NCBI RefSeq assembly: GCF_013032505.1
Contig: NZ_WQCG01000002.1
Coordinates: 310,001-374,000, forward strand
Direction of reading: 5' to 3'
Origin: Ruegeria atlantica
Lineage (GTDB): Bacteria > Pseudomonadota > Alphaproteobacteria > Rhodobacterales > Rhodobacteraceae
DNA length: 64,000 nt
The notes below the pieces were generated by a model. That model was given only the letters and a program-made list of their open reading frames with translations, had not been told where the DNA came from and ran no database searches. The translations under genes and the position numbers were made by a program. This document shows, one piece after another, positions 1-8,502 of the stretch. How positions within the stretch are numbered: position 1 is the first letter of the stretch; each line of letters begins with the position of its first letter.

Positions 1-17
1 GATCGCTTCGCAACCCT

Positions 18-41
18 GCCCTCCGCCAATGCGCGGAGGGC
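18..41. other. Perfect 9-bp hairpin ahead of the ABC transporter genes
   Basis: GCCCTCCGC (18-26) and GCGGAGGGC (33-41) form a perfect stem with a 6-base loop. No T tract follows, so it is not a canonical terminator on the plus strand. It lies about 80 bases before the ATPase start. I infer an intergenic hairpin between an upstream gene outside the window (often the binding-protein gene) and the ATPase gene, where such hairpins protect or attenuate the message. Confidence 0.45.
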
Positions 42-120
42 AATGAACCCGCACGCCTTGACCGCGTGACGGATGCATTTTCGGCGCGTTGGGGAACTGC
101 GCCAAACGGAGATAACAAAA

Positions 121-1233
121 ATGAGTGCAGGGGTCGGTGTAGATCTGGAAAACCTGTGGATCCGTTTCGGTGATTTTGTCGCCGTGAGGGATGCAAACGT
201 GAACATCAACGGGGGCGACTTCTTTTCGTTTCTGGGCCCCTCGGGCTGCGGCAAGACCACGATCCTGCGCGCGGTATCCGGGTTTTTGGACCCCAGCGAA
301 GGGCGGGTTCTGATCGGTGGCAAGGATATGCGAGGCATCGGCCCGAACAAGCGTCCAACCGCCCTTATATTCCAAAACCTTGCTTTGTTCCCGCTGATGA
401 AAGTGTGGGAAAACATCACCTTCTCGATGGAAATTAAAGGAGCCAGTGCTGCTCAACGCCGCAAGCGGGCAGATGAGCTTCTGGACATGATCGCCTTACC
501 TGGGCAGGGCGACAAACTGCCCAGCGAGCTTTCGGGTGGTCAACGTCAGCGTGTCGCCATCGCCCGCGCCCTTTGTGCGGAACCGGATGTTCTGCTTTTG
601 GACGAACCGCTTTCAGCGCTGGATTTGAAACTGCGCCAGCACATGCGAACCGAGTTGCGCGAAATTCAACAGCGGGTTGGCATCACCTTTATCTACATCA
701 CCCACGACCAGGGTGAGGCGCTGACTATGTCGGACAACATCGCCGTCATGCGGGCCGGGGTGATTGACCAAATCGCGGATGGCAAGACCATCTACAACGA
801 CCCAAACACCGCTTTTGCGGCCTCGTTTGTAGGCGAAAACAACGTGTTCCGCGGCAAAATTAAACAAGTTATGGGCAGCGAAGCGCTGATCGCGACCAAC
901 CGCTCCGGTGATTTGGTTGCTCGCATCTCGACAGCCAACCAGGGCAAGCTGAAAGAAGGCGATGACGCCATGATGTTCATCCGCCCCGAAGCGTTCGCGA
1001 TCGCTGCTGATGGTGCGTCCGGCGATCACTTTGTCACAGCACGTGTGAACCACGAGGAATTCGAAGGTAACGTCTTTAACATCTTCACCGAAGGCGACGG
1101 CGGCAAAGAAATCAAAGTGTCTTTGCCAAACCTCGGACAATCCTTCGAAGACCACACAGGCCAGAACATCACGCTGGAGTACGAGACCCGCAACGCGGTT
1201 CTGGTTCCGGCTGGTGAATTGGCCGCGGAATAA
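121..1233 (+). CDS. ABC transporter ATP-binding protein, polyamine (PotA) type
   Basis: This is the cytoplasmic ATPase of an ABC importer of the spermidine/putrescine class. With the start at 121, the Walker A motif (GPSGCGKTT) is at residues 39-47, the signature LSGGQ at 137-141 and Walker B followed by DEP at about 161-163. The C-terminal 120 residues form the regulatory TOBE-like region. I chose ATG 121 because GGAG lies just upstream and family similarity begins there; an in-frame ATG at 73 would add 16 residues with no obvious ribosome site. Two permease genes follow, the next after 11 bases, so the three form an operon. The solute-binding protein is not in the window. Substrate is uncertain: the permease pair is PotB/PotC-like, but related systems carry other cations or amino-acid derivatives. 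Confidence 0.93.
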   Translation: MSAGVGVDLENLWIRFGDFVAVRDANVNINGGDFFSFLGPSGCGKTTILRAVSGFLDPSEGRVLIGGKDMRGIGPNKRPTALIFQNLALFPLMKVWENITFSMEIKGASAAQRRKRADELLDMIALPGQGDKLPSELSGGQRQRVAIARALCAEPDVLLLDEPLSALDLKLRQHMRTELREIQQRVGITFIYITHDQGEALTMSDNIAVMRAGVIDQIADGKTIYNDPNTAFAASFVGENNVFRGKIKQVMGSEALIATNRSGDLVARISTANQGKLKEGDDAMMFIRPEAFAIAADGASGDHFVTARVNHEEFEGNVFNIFTEGDGGKEIKVSLPNLGQSFEDHTGQNITLEYETRNAVLVPAGELAAE

Positions 1234-1244
1234 GGGGGCCAGAC

Positions 1245-2165
1245 ATGCCAGGCTTCCTGAAAGACTTCTTCAACCGAAACGGCATCGGCATGGGGACGGC
1301 GATACTGGGTCTTGTCCTGTTTTGGACCATCGGCCTGATCATCCTGCCTCAGCTGTCGATGCTGGACTTTTCCTTCCGTCCGAACCTGCCGCCGCCCGAG
1401 ATCGGGGGTCCAAAAGACGTCTATACGCTGGAGAACTACAAGTACCTGATCTATGGCCCCGAGGGCGGGAGTCAGTCCTATAACGCCGTCGACCTTCGGG
1501 TCTTTTTCCGAACACTGCTGGCCGCGGTTTGTGTAACGATTTTCAACCTGATCCTCTGTTACCCGATCGCCTACTACCTGGGTCAGTCCAAAGGCAGCCA
1601 CATTCGCATCTTCGCGATCATGCTGATCATCCCTTACTGGATCAACGAGATCTTGCGTGCCTTTGCACTGCGGATCATCTTTGGTGAGACCGGTGTTTTG
1701 AATACCCTGTTCATGGGGCTGGGCATCTGGGACACACCGTTTGACTTCATCCGCAACGACATCGCGCTCTATGCGGGTCTGGGCTATGCCTACATCCTGC
1801 TAATGATCTTCCCGATGTACAACGTGATCGAAAGTCTGGATGGAAACCAGATCGAGGCCGCGCGTGATCTTGGTGCGCCCTGGTGGCGGATTCACTGGCG
1901 TGTGGTCATCCCCTACGCCAAGCCAGGCATCAGTTCGGGCTGTACCATGGTGTTCATGCTGAGCGCCGGAGCGCTGGCCGCGCCGCAGATTCTGGGCGGG
2001 CCGTCCAGTTTGTGGTTCACGCAGCTTATCTATCAGCAGTTTAACGACAACAATGACTGGCCGCAGGGCGCCGCCTACGCCATCGTACTTCTGGTGACCT
2101 GTATCCTGTTCGTGCTTGCGATGATGCGCCTGTTCAAGGTGAACATGGGGGATATCGGGAAATGA
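1245..2165 (+). CDS. ABC transporter permease, PotB type
   Basis: Inner-membrane permease of 306 residues with about six hydrophobic segments. The cytoplasmic EAA loop is visible around residues 205-225 (IEAARDLGAPWWRIHWRVV), where the ATPase docks. Length and order (ATPase, then two permeases) fit the PotB half of a polyamine-class importer. ATG 1245 is preceded by AAGGGGG. The stop overlaps the next start as ATGA, so the two permeases are translationally coupled and expected in equal amounts. Confidence 0.9.
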   Translation: MPGFLKDFFNRNGIGMGTAILGLVLFWTIGLIILPQLSMLDFSFRPNLPPPEIGGPKDVYTLENYKYLIYGPEGGSQSYNAVDLRVFFRTLLAAVCVTIFNLILCYPIAYYLGQSKGSHIRIFAIMLIIPYWINEILRAFALRIIFGETGVLNTLFMGLGIWDTPFDFIRNDIALYAGLGYAYILLMIFPMYNVIESLDGNQIEAARDLGAPWWRIHWRVVIPYAKPGISSGCTMVFMLSAGALAAPQILGGPSSLWFTQLIYQQFNDNNDWPQGAAYAIVLLVTCILFVLAMMRLFKVNMGDIGK

Positions 2166-3427
2166 ATAATTCCTTCCTCCGCATAAGCATCTGGGTCTAT
2201 CTGGCCATTTTCTTCCTGTACCTGTTGGGCCCGCTCGTGATCATGTCGGTCACGGCATTCAACTCTTCGGCTTTCCCGAGAATGACGCCGTGGGAATGCC
2301 TGACCTTCCAGTGGTTTGGCGAGCTGTTTCAGGATCAGCGCATCCTGAACGGTATCAAAAACTCGCTGATTATTGGGGCCGGAACGGTTGTTCTTTCGGT
2401 GGCAATGGGGCTGGCCGGGGCGCTGATGCTGACTCAGATCTGGCCGAAACTGCGGGCGACGTACTATACGATCATCATTGCTCCGATCCTTATCCCCGGC
2501 GTTGTATTGGGGATATCGACGCTGGTGTTCTGGGACCGGATCAACCGGATGCTGGGGCTGGGTGCAGATAGTTTCCTGTCTAACGGTATCTTCCTGACAG
2601 TTATTGGTCAGTCTACGTTTATCGCCAGTTATTGCATGCTGGTTCTGGTGGCGCGCCTTCAGCGATATGACATTGCATTGACCGAAGCTGCTCTTGACCT
2701 TGGTGCAACGCATGCTCAGGCTTTCTGCAAGATCCTGCTGCCGTTCATGCGCCCGGCAATTGCGAGCGCTGCAGTGTTGGCGTTCCTCGCTTCGTTCGAG
2801 AACTACAACACCACCACCTTCACCTTTGGTGAATACCCGACGCTGACAATCGAATTGGCGCAAAAGGTGCGGTACGGTATCACGCCCGCCATTTCGGCCC
2901 TGGCCTTTATCATCGTGGCCCTGACCGTGTTCTTTGCCTTGATGAACGAGGCTAAGTTGAAGCGTCAGGAGTTGGTCGCTGCCGCGCGCAAGAAAGCCAC
3001 GGTCGAGGAATTGGCTGGTAAAATCAAACTACCCAGCTTCTTTGCAGGAAACATGGCGGCCGTTCTGTTGGTTGTGTTTGCAGTGGCGACGATCACCGTT
3101 GTTGGTACCGCGACGGCCTACAACCCTGGTCAATGCATCGCCAACGTCAAAGAGCAGAAACGCCTGGAAGCGGAACAGCGCATCCAAGAGCTACGCAAGC
3201 AGCGTGAAGAACAGCGTAAAAAGCGAGAGGCAGAAGAAGCCGAACAAGGTGGCGCACAGCAATCCGCACCGAAACCGTCCAACAACAGCGGTTTTGGTAA
3301 TGTCTTCGCACCCAATGCTCTGGGTAGTGATGCGGAGGAAGAGAGTTCAGATACCGAAACTCCGCCTTCCAACAATGGTGGATTCGGTGGTGCGTTCGAC
3401 CCCAATACTCTGCAGAACGACCAGTAG
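2162..3427 (+). CDS. ABC transporter permease, PotC type, with a long C-terminal extension
   Basis: The first 265 residues or so form the second permease of the importer, with an EAA loop around ALTEAALDLGATHAQAF. The protein does not end there as family members usually do. An extra linker (about 265-295) leads to a further hydrophobic segment at about 298-316. From about residue 326 comes a charged, probably helical stretch rich in Glu, Arg, Lys and Gln. A low-complexity tail follows, containing two copies of a 19-residue unit (PSNNSGFGNVFAPNALGSD near 372 and PSNNGGFGGAFDPNTLQND near 402). At 421 residues it is roughly 150 longer than a typical PotC. The frame is open throughout and ends just before a terminator, so the tail is a real part of the gene. 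Its role is unknown to me. Confidence 0.88.
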   Translation: MNNSFLRISIWVYLAIFFLYLLGPLVIMSVTAFNSSAFPRMTPWECLTFQWFGELFQDQRILNGIKNSLIIGAGTVVLSVAMGLAGALMLTQIWPKLRATYYTIIIAPILIPGVVLGISTLVFWDRINRMLGLGADSFLSNGIFLTVIGQSTFIASYCMLVLVARLQRYDIALTEAALDLGATHAQAFCKILLPFMRPAIASAAVLAFLASFENYNTTTFTFGEYPTLTIELAQKVRYGITPAISALAFIIVALTVFFALMNEAKLKRQELVAAARKKATVEELAGKIKLPSFFAGNMAAVLLVVFAVATITVVGTATAYNPGQCIANVKEQKRLEAEQRIQELRKQREEQRKKREAEEAEQGGAQQSAPKPSNNSGFGNVFAPNALGSDAEEESSDTETPPSNNGGFGGAFDPNTLQNDQ

Positions 3428-3450
3428 ATATCTAAACTGAGACGAATGCG

Positions 3451-3490
3451 TGCGCCCGGAGAGGTTATACCTTTTCGGGCGCATCTTTTT
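3451..3490 (+). terminator. Intrinsic terminator of the polyamine-type ABC operon, inside the end of the convergent gene
   Basis: TGCGCCCG (3451-3458) pairs with CGGGCGCA (3476-3483), and an inner AGGT/ACCT pair extends the hairpin. TCTTTTT follows at 3484-3490. The stop codon of the convergent beta-galactosidase gene (3465-3467) lies in the loop, so the two convergent genes share this 3' region. Confidence 0.75.
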
Positions 3491-5381
3491 CTGTGATGGC
3501 AACATCGCACGCGTCGACTACGTCACCGTTCCACGCGATCGGTTGCGCGTTGTAGTTGATAAGGAACACATGCGTGGCCGTTTCACGCCGACGTAGTCCC
3601 TCGGGCATCTGATACAGGGCAACACCAGTTTTGCGCGCGGCCATTTCGACGACCCGATTCCACAATGCGTCATCCGGGAAGCCTGCAAGATACCAAAGGT
3701 CGTCATCTCCTGACAGCACGGGCGTTCCATCTGTAAATCTTAATAAGTCGGTGGCCGAGCCAGATACCCTGTCTACCCAATGTTGAGCCGCACCGCCGCC
3801 TTCAACGCTGCGTCTAATGTTTGGCGGCAAGGTTTCGACAAGATCAACATTGCAATTCAATCCATGCAGACCGGGGCGCGCCTCTGGAATCTGGAAATCA
3901 TGCGTAATCGCCCCGCTGCGTGGGCCCAGGACGGCCAGATTGCAGGACTCCCCCAGACGACGCTCTATATCGCGGTCTACCGTTGCCAGCCCCGGAGCAA
4001 ATATGATGTTATACCTGTCTTGCGGAAGGGTGTCCTGTGAAACAAAGTCTACTGACAACCCCGCCCGCCGCAAGGCGCGATACGTCGAAAACACCAGTCT
4101 AAAGTAGTCAAATCCCGCCCCCTGAGGCTGTGTCGCCCACGCCCAATCCGAGGCGTAGTCGAACAGGATCGCCACCTGAGCCTGCGTTTGAACGATGTCG
4201 CCCAGTTCCGACAAAGCGTCTGCGGTTTGTTTCGCCTCAACCAGCGCCGGGGCAGGGCGGTTGTTGGGTGTCAGCAGCCCCGCATGCATTTGCTCTTGTG
4301 CGAATGGGGCTTGCCGCCAGCGGAAATAGCTGACGACCTCAGCCCCGTGCGCAATAGCCTCAAGCGACCAAAGCCTCACCATTCCGGGTAACGGTGCCGG
4401 ATTATACGGTGCCCAGTTCACAGGGCCGGGTTGCTGCTCCATCACCCACCAACGTCCGCGGCCGACCGCGCGGTACAGGTCGTGGTGAAACGCCTGCATG
4501 TCAGGGTCACCTTGCTGAAGGTAGGTGGTCTTGTGCGTTTCGTCCGCCTCAAGCCGGTCAGAGAGGAAACCGATTGGATAGCTGTCCCAAGTGGCGATAT
4601 CCAGATCGTCGCCAACCTTGAAATGATCGAAATCCAGCACCCGCCCCATATAGTTATGCAACAAAGGTGCATCCGTCAGTCCCCGCAGCGCATCCACTTG
4701 CGCCTTGTTGTACGCTGCAACCTGATCCGAACTAAATCGCCGGAACGCTAATACATGTGCGGGGTTGGGTTCGGTCACTGTCAGATTGGGCAGATCAATC
4801 TGGTCGAATTCGGCGTATTCCATCGACCAGAATATGTTACCCCACGCCTCATTTAGCGCGTTAATGCTGCCGTATTGATCCTCTAGCCAACTCCGAAAGG
4901 CACTCAGTGCTGATCGGCTGTAACTTATGGTCGTGTCATGGCACCCGTATTCATTGTCGATCTGCCACGCCGCGACGTGCGGGTTTCGTCCATACCTCTC
5001 GCCCATGATCCGCGCGATGCGAACGGATTCTTCGACATAACCTGAATGGCTGAAACAATAATGCCTGCGAGAGCCGAAATTGCGGGTATTCCCCTGCGCA
5101 TCCACGGCCAGCATGTCGGGATGCTTCTCAATCATCCACCGCGGAGGCGTTGCCGTGGGCGTCCCCAATACGACCTGTAGTCCTGCTGCCCCAAGCTTGT
5201 CGATGGCGCGATCAAGCCAATCGAATTGCATTTCACCGGGAACAGGTTCCATCCGGCTCCAGGCAAACTCACCGATCCGGACCCAGCTTATACCGGTTTC
5301 CACCATCCGAGCCGCATCTTCGGCCCACAATGCCTCGGGCCAGTGTTCCGGGTAATAGCAAACGCCAAGTTCTGGTTTCAT
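3465..5381 (-). CDS. Beta-galactosidase, glycoside hydrolase family 42
   Basis: A 638-residue GH42 enzyme that hydrolyses terminal beta-D-galactosides. The acid/base glutamate is E144 in IDNEYG, and the nucleophile is E315 in WWVMEQQPG. The N-terminus GVCYYPEHWPEALWAEDAARM is the start of the family's catalytic barrel. No signal peptide is visible, so the enzyme is cytoplasmic and acts on imported galactosides. It is the last gene of the leftward galactose operon; its ATG overlaps the stop of the lactonase gene (ATGA). The substrate could be a plant or algal galactoside rather than lactose. Confidence 0.94.
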   Translation of the reverse strand: MKPELGVCYYPEHWPEALWAEDAARMVETGISWVRIGEFAWSRMEPVPGEMQFDWLDRAIDKLGAAGLQVVLGTPTATPPRWMIEKHPDMLAVDAQGNTRNFGSRRHYCFSHSGYVEESVRIARIMGERYGRNPHVAAWQIDNEYGCHDTTISYSRSALSAFRSWLEDQYGSINALNEAWGNIFWSMEYAEFDQIDLPNLTVTEPNPAHVLAFRRFSSDQVAAYNKAQVDALRGLTDAPLLHNYMGRVLDFDHFKVGDDLDIATWDSYPIGFLSDRLEADETHKTTYLQQGDPDMQAFHHDLYRAVGRGRWWVMEQQPGPVNWAPYNPAPLPGMVRLWSLEAIAHGAEVVSYFRWRQAPFAQEQMHAGLLTPNNRPAPALVEAKQTADALSELGDIVQTQAQVAILFDYASDWAWATQPQGAGFDYFRLVFSTYRALRRAGLSVDFVSQDTLPQDRYNIIFAPGLATVDRDIERRLGESCNLAVLGPRSGAITHDFQIPEARPGLHGLNCNVDLVETLPPNIRRSVEGGGAAQHWVDRVSGSATDLLRFTDGTPVLSGDDDLWYLAGFPDDALWNRVVEMAARKTGVALYQMPEGLRRRETATHVFLINYNAQPIAWNGDVVDACDVAITEKDAPEKV

Positions 5382-6238
5382 AGAAGGACTCTGTGTTCCG
5401 CCTGGCCTTTGCCGGCATCCAAGGCGCCAAAGGTCATGCCATTGGTTGGTTGTTTGTTGATCGTGTCTGCGTCAAGTCCCTGACGGGCGGTGGTGCAAAA
5501 CATCGTTGTCAGATCATCACCGCCAAATGCAGGGCAGGACGTATGTGCGGCCTGACAGCAAACGGCAGACCGGAATTGTCCCGTCGGGCCGTAACAAGCA
5601 ATGCGGCTTGCCCCCCATTGGGCGATCCAGATATTGCCGCTGGCATCAACAACTGCACCATCGGGGTACAGCCCATCAGCGCGCAGGTCCAGAAACACGG
5701 TGCTTTGACCCTCGGGCCAACCTGTTTCAGGATCCAGCGACCAGCGCATGACCTGTTGCGTGACCGTATCTGTGTAATATGCACAAGACCTGTCCGGGGC
5801 AAAACAGATCGCGTTCGAGATTGTGACTGCGGGCACAAGCTGGCGCAGTTCACCCTGCCAATACCGGTAGATCGCACCGGCACCTTTTTCCGCGTTCATC
5901 CCCATCGTCCCGATCCAGAATCCGCCCCACGGATCGGCACGCCCGTCGTTGGAACGCGTGACCGAATTGCCCTCCTCAAGCGGGGCGACAAGGTCTTTTT
6001 GACCACTGGCCAGACCAAATCGCCAAAGACCGGTTTCCGAGGCCAACAACACAGTGTCCCGGTCTACCCAACCAGCCGCTGAAACATGTTCTGAAAACTG
6101 CCAGCTGTGTTGTTCGCCCCCTATCTGAGTCATCAGTCGTTTGTTGATGATGTCGAACCAGAACAGTTGCTTGCGCTCAGGATGCCACAGGGGTCCTTCG
6201 CCAAGCTCACAGGGCCGGTCATCAAAGACAAAGCTCAT
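5378..6238 (-). CDS. SMP-30/gluconolactonase family sugar lactonase
   Basis: A 286-residue beta-propeller of the SMP-30/regucalcin/gluconolactonase family. Metal-site motifs are visible: ELGEGPLWHP near residue 12, SNDGRADPWGGFWIGTMG near 95-112 and YPDGAVVDASGNIW near 190. Given its place between galactose-pathway genes, it probably opens galactono-1,4-lactone to galactonate. It overlaps both neighbours by 4 bases (ATGA), as do most genes in this operon. Arabinonolactone or fuconolactone are alternative substrates. Confidence 0.9.
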   Translation of the reverse strand: MSFVFDDRPCELGEGPLWHPERKQLFWFDIINKRLMTQIGGEQHSWQFSEHVSAAGWVDRDTVLLASETGLWRFGLASGQKDLVAPLEEGNSVTRSNDGRADPWGGFWIGTMGMNAEKGAGAIYRYWQGELRQLVPAVTISNAICFAPDRSCAYYTDTVTQQVMRWSLDPETGWPEGQSTVFLDLRADGLYPDGAVVDASGNIWIAQWGASRIACYGPTGQFRSAVCCQAAHTSCPAFGGDDLTTMFCTTARQGLDADTINKQPTNGMTFGALDAGKGQAEHRVLL

Positions 6239-6840
6239 TCAATAGCCTCGTCATAGGCGGAGACGATCCGTTTCGCCTGAGTAGCTATCTCAGCAACAGA
6301 CATTCCCGGCTTGAACAGGGCCGATCCAATGCCGAAGCCATCCGCCCCGGCCTTGATCCAATCACCAAAATTCTCAGGCCCGGCGCCGCCAACTGCGTAG
6401 ACCAAAGCGCCGGTCGGCAGCACTGGTCGCAGCGCGGCCAGACCAGCAGGTCCGGCTGTCACACCGGGGAACAGTTTTAAGCCCGTGGCACCCGCCTTAA
6501 GTGCGGCAAACGCCTCGGTCGGGGTATAGACCCCTGGCCAGCTTTGCATGTTCAGCGCGACAGAACGGCCAATGACTTCGGCATCATAGTTTGGGGAAAC
6601 TATCAGCTTGCCGCCCACTTGCGAAACGGCCTCAGCCTGCTCGGGCGTCAGAACTGTTCCGGCACCGATCAGAGCCTGATCACCGATTGATTTGACTAAC
6701 ACTTCGATACTGTGCAGCGGGTCGGGTGAGTTCAGTGGCACCTCGATCTTGTCGATGCCGGCGTCGATCAGGGCATTGCCCACATTGACTGCCTCTGCCG
6801 GTTGCAGGCCACGCAAAATGGCGATTATGGGGCGGCTCAT
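6235..6840 (-). CDS. dgoA: 2-dehydro-3-deoxy-6-phosphogalactonate aldolase
   Basis: A 201-residue class I aldolase of the KDPG/KDPGal family that cleaves KDPGal to pyruvate and glyceraldehyde 3-phosphate. Numbered from ATG 6840, the general base is E33 in IEVPLNSP and the Schiff-base lysine is K122 in GLKLFPG. The NSP after the glutamate is typical of the galactonate branch. I chose ATG 6840 because it overlaps the kinase stop (ATGA) and gives the MSRPIIAILRGLQ start; a longer frame reaching 6891 runs into the kinase gene. It follows the kinase, the usual dgoK-dgoA order. Confidence 0.93.
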   Translation of the reverse strand: MSRPIIAILRGLQPAEAVNVGNALIDAGIDKIEVPLNSPDPLHSIEVLVKSIGDQALIGAGTVLTPEQAEAVSQVGGKLIVSPNYDAEVIGRSVALNMQSWPGVYTPTEAFAALKAGATGLKLFPGVTAGPAGLAALRPVLPTGALVYAVGGAGPENFGDWIKAGADGFGIGSALFKPGMSVAEIATQAKRIVSAYDEAIE

Positions 6841-7730
6841 GCAGTTTGCCTCGTAAGTTTTCGGGCCTGTGACAGGCCTGCCAATGTGCATTGGGTTGCG
6901 TTAGCGGTGTCCACGAAAGCGCCCTGCTGTCGCAGCGCGCTCGCATAGATTTGGGAAATTCCTTCAGCGCCGATGATTGCCAGCTGCTGACCCAACCAAT
7001 ACGGACGGGTTGCCCCCAGTTCGGCACCTATCAATAGCCCGGATAGCTTGGCACGGGCCGTTCCCTTGTCTTGTCCGTGTAACAAATCCGCTGCACGCAG
7101 ACCAAACAGGCGTGCGGCCATTTGTTCAGGTTTAGACAATGCGTCTGCTGTGGCTTCCGCGAAAGCGTCAGCATCCCACCCATCATCGATTGAGTGCTTC
7201 AATACAGACTGCTCGCAGAAAAGCTCAAACATTTCACCTGTCATGAACGTTCGAAAACTAACGACCTCACCAGCGCTGACCTGAACCCATTTTGAATGCG
7301 TTCCGGGCAGGCAGACTACACCGTCCCAGTTCGGATGGCTTGTCAGAAACCCGGCGATCTGAGTTTCTTCGCCGCGCATGACATCCGGTGGGGCGTTCTG
7401 TTTAAGGCCAGGCACGACAAAGGCGCGAATCCGGGCATCGGTGCCAGGAACCCGTATCGGTGTGTCCGGCAGCGGAGCCGAAGGTACGGCCGAATAGGGC
7501 GCTTCGACCCAACCTTGCCGCGCACCGACCATACCGCAGGCCACAACGTCGACCGGTTCAGGGCCTAGCCAGTCTTCAATCAGGTTCAGCAAGGCAGGTT
7601 GAAACGCATCTCTGTTTAACCTCGCCATACCGCGGTCGGACTGCGTTTGCGCCAGCACGGTTTCACCCTGCATGGCCCAGACCCGCAGTTGGGACGTTCC
7701 CCAGTCGACAGCAATCCATTCTGGAATCAT
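6837..7730 (-). CDS. dgoK: 2-dehydro-3-deoxygalactonokinase
   Basis: A 297-residue sugar kinase that phosphorylates 2-keto-3-deoxygalactonate at O6 with ATP. The N-terminal phosphate-binding segment IAVDWGTSQLRVWAM and the length are characteristic of DgoK. It lies directly before the aldolase with an ATGA overlap and starts 4 bases after the SDR stop, so coupled translation is likely. Together with the dehydratase, lactonase and aldolase it completes the lower De Ley-Doudoroff pathway. Confidence 0.93.
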   Translation of the reverse strand: MIPEWIAVDWGTSQLRVWAMQGETVLAQTQSDRGMARLNRDAFQPALLNLIEDWLGPEPVDVVACGMVGARQGWVEAPYSAVPSAPLPDTPIRVPGTDARIRAFVVPGLKQNAPPDVMRGEETQIAGFLTSHPNWDGVVCLPGTHSKWVQVSAGEVVSFRTFMTGEMFELFCEQSVLKHSIDDGWDADAFAEATADALSKPEQMAARLFGLRAADLLHGQDKGTARAKLSGLLIGAELGATRPYWLGQQLAIIGAEGISQIYASALRQQGAFVDTANATQCTLAGLSQARKLTRQTA

Positions 7731-7734
7731 GGCT

Positions 7735-8502
7735 TTATCCCGTTACTACGACGCCGCCATCAATGGCCATGCACTGCCCGGTCATTGCGCGGCTGGCTTC
7801 AGAGGCCAGAAACAATGTTGGTGCGATCATGTCATCGGGTGTCAGATGTTCTTTCAGGCACTGGCGTTCCAAATGCGCCGCCAGGTCTTCGGGCGTTGCC
7901 CACATATCAAGTTGCTTTTGCGTCAAAACCCATCCGGGTGCCAGCGCATTCACACGGATTTTTTGCGGCCCCAACTCTCGCGCCAGGGACCGGGTCATCC
8001 CGGTAATCCCGGCATTCGACGTTGTGTAGATCGGATAGCCCGCATTCCCCATCATGTAGCTGATTGAGCTGAAGTTGACGATTGATCCGCCTTTGCCAGC
8101 CATTTGGCGCGCGGCCTCCTGACAGGCGAAATAGTAGGCCTTGAGATTCACCTCGATCATCCAGTCCCAGAAGTCAGGGGTGGTTTCGTCAAGTGAGTGG
8201 CGTTTGTCATTGGCTGCGTTGTTGATCAGCGCTTCTATCGGGCCATGCGCTTCTGCAGCTTTTTGCATCGTGGCATGCAGCAATTCCGTATCCGTCATGT
8301 CGCCCTGCATGAACAGCGGCGCGCGTCCGTGCTTGTCACGCATTTCTTCAACAAATGCGGTGGCGTCTGAGCGGCCGATAAATGCAACGTTTGCGCCCTG
8401 AGCCAAAAAACCATCCGTCAGAGCGGCCCCTACACCAGAGCCGCCGCCGGTGATGTAGACCGACGCGCCGTTTAGGTCGTGGAATGTGGCTGGGTTGTCC
8501 AT
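7735..8502 (-). CDS. SDR-family oxidoreductase, candidate galactose dehydrogenase, catalytic Lys replaced by Asn
   Basis: A 255-residue classical short-chain dehydrogenase/reductase. The nucleotide site is TGGGSGVG at 18-25, NNAA is at 94-97 and N119 is in VNLKAY. The Ser region is SSIS at 145-148 and the Tyr is Y159. In the YxxxK motif the codon at residue 163 is AAT, giving YTTSN, so the usual catalytic lysine is asparagine. Context suggests oxidation of D-galactose to the lactone, because no other sugar dehydrogenase is in the operon. The Y/N pair makes that uncertain; other sugars or a non-classical mechanism are possible. The start overlaps the dehydratase stop by one base. Confidence 0.85.
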   Translation of the reverse strand: MDNPATFHDLNGASVYITGGGSGVGAALTDGFLAQGANVAFIGRSDATAFVEEMRDKHGRAPLFMQGDMTDTELLHATMQKAAEAHGPIEALINNAANDKRHSLDETTPDFWDWMIEVNLKAYYFACQEAARQMAGKGGSIVNFSSISYMMGNAGYPIYTTSNAGITGMTRSLARELGPQKIRVNALAPGWVLTQKQLDMWATPEDLAAHLERQCLKEHLTPDDMIAPTLFLASEASRAMTGQCMAIDGGVVVTG

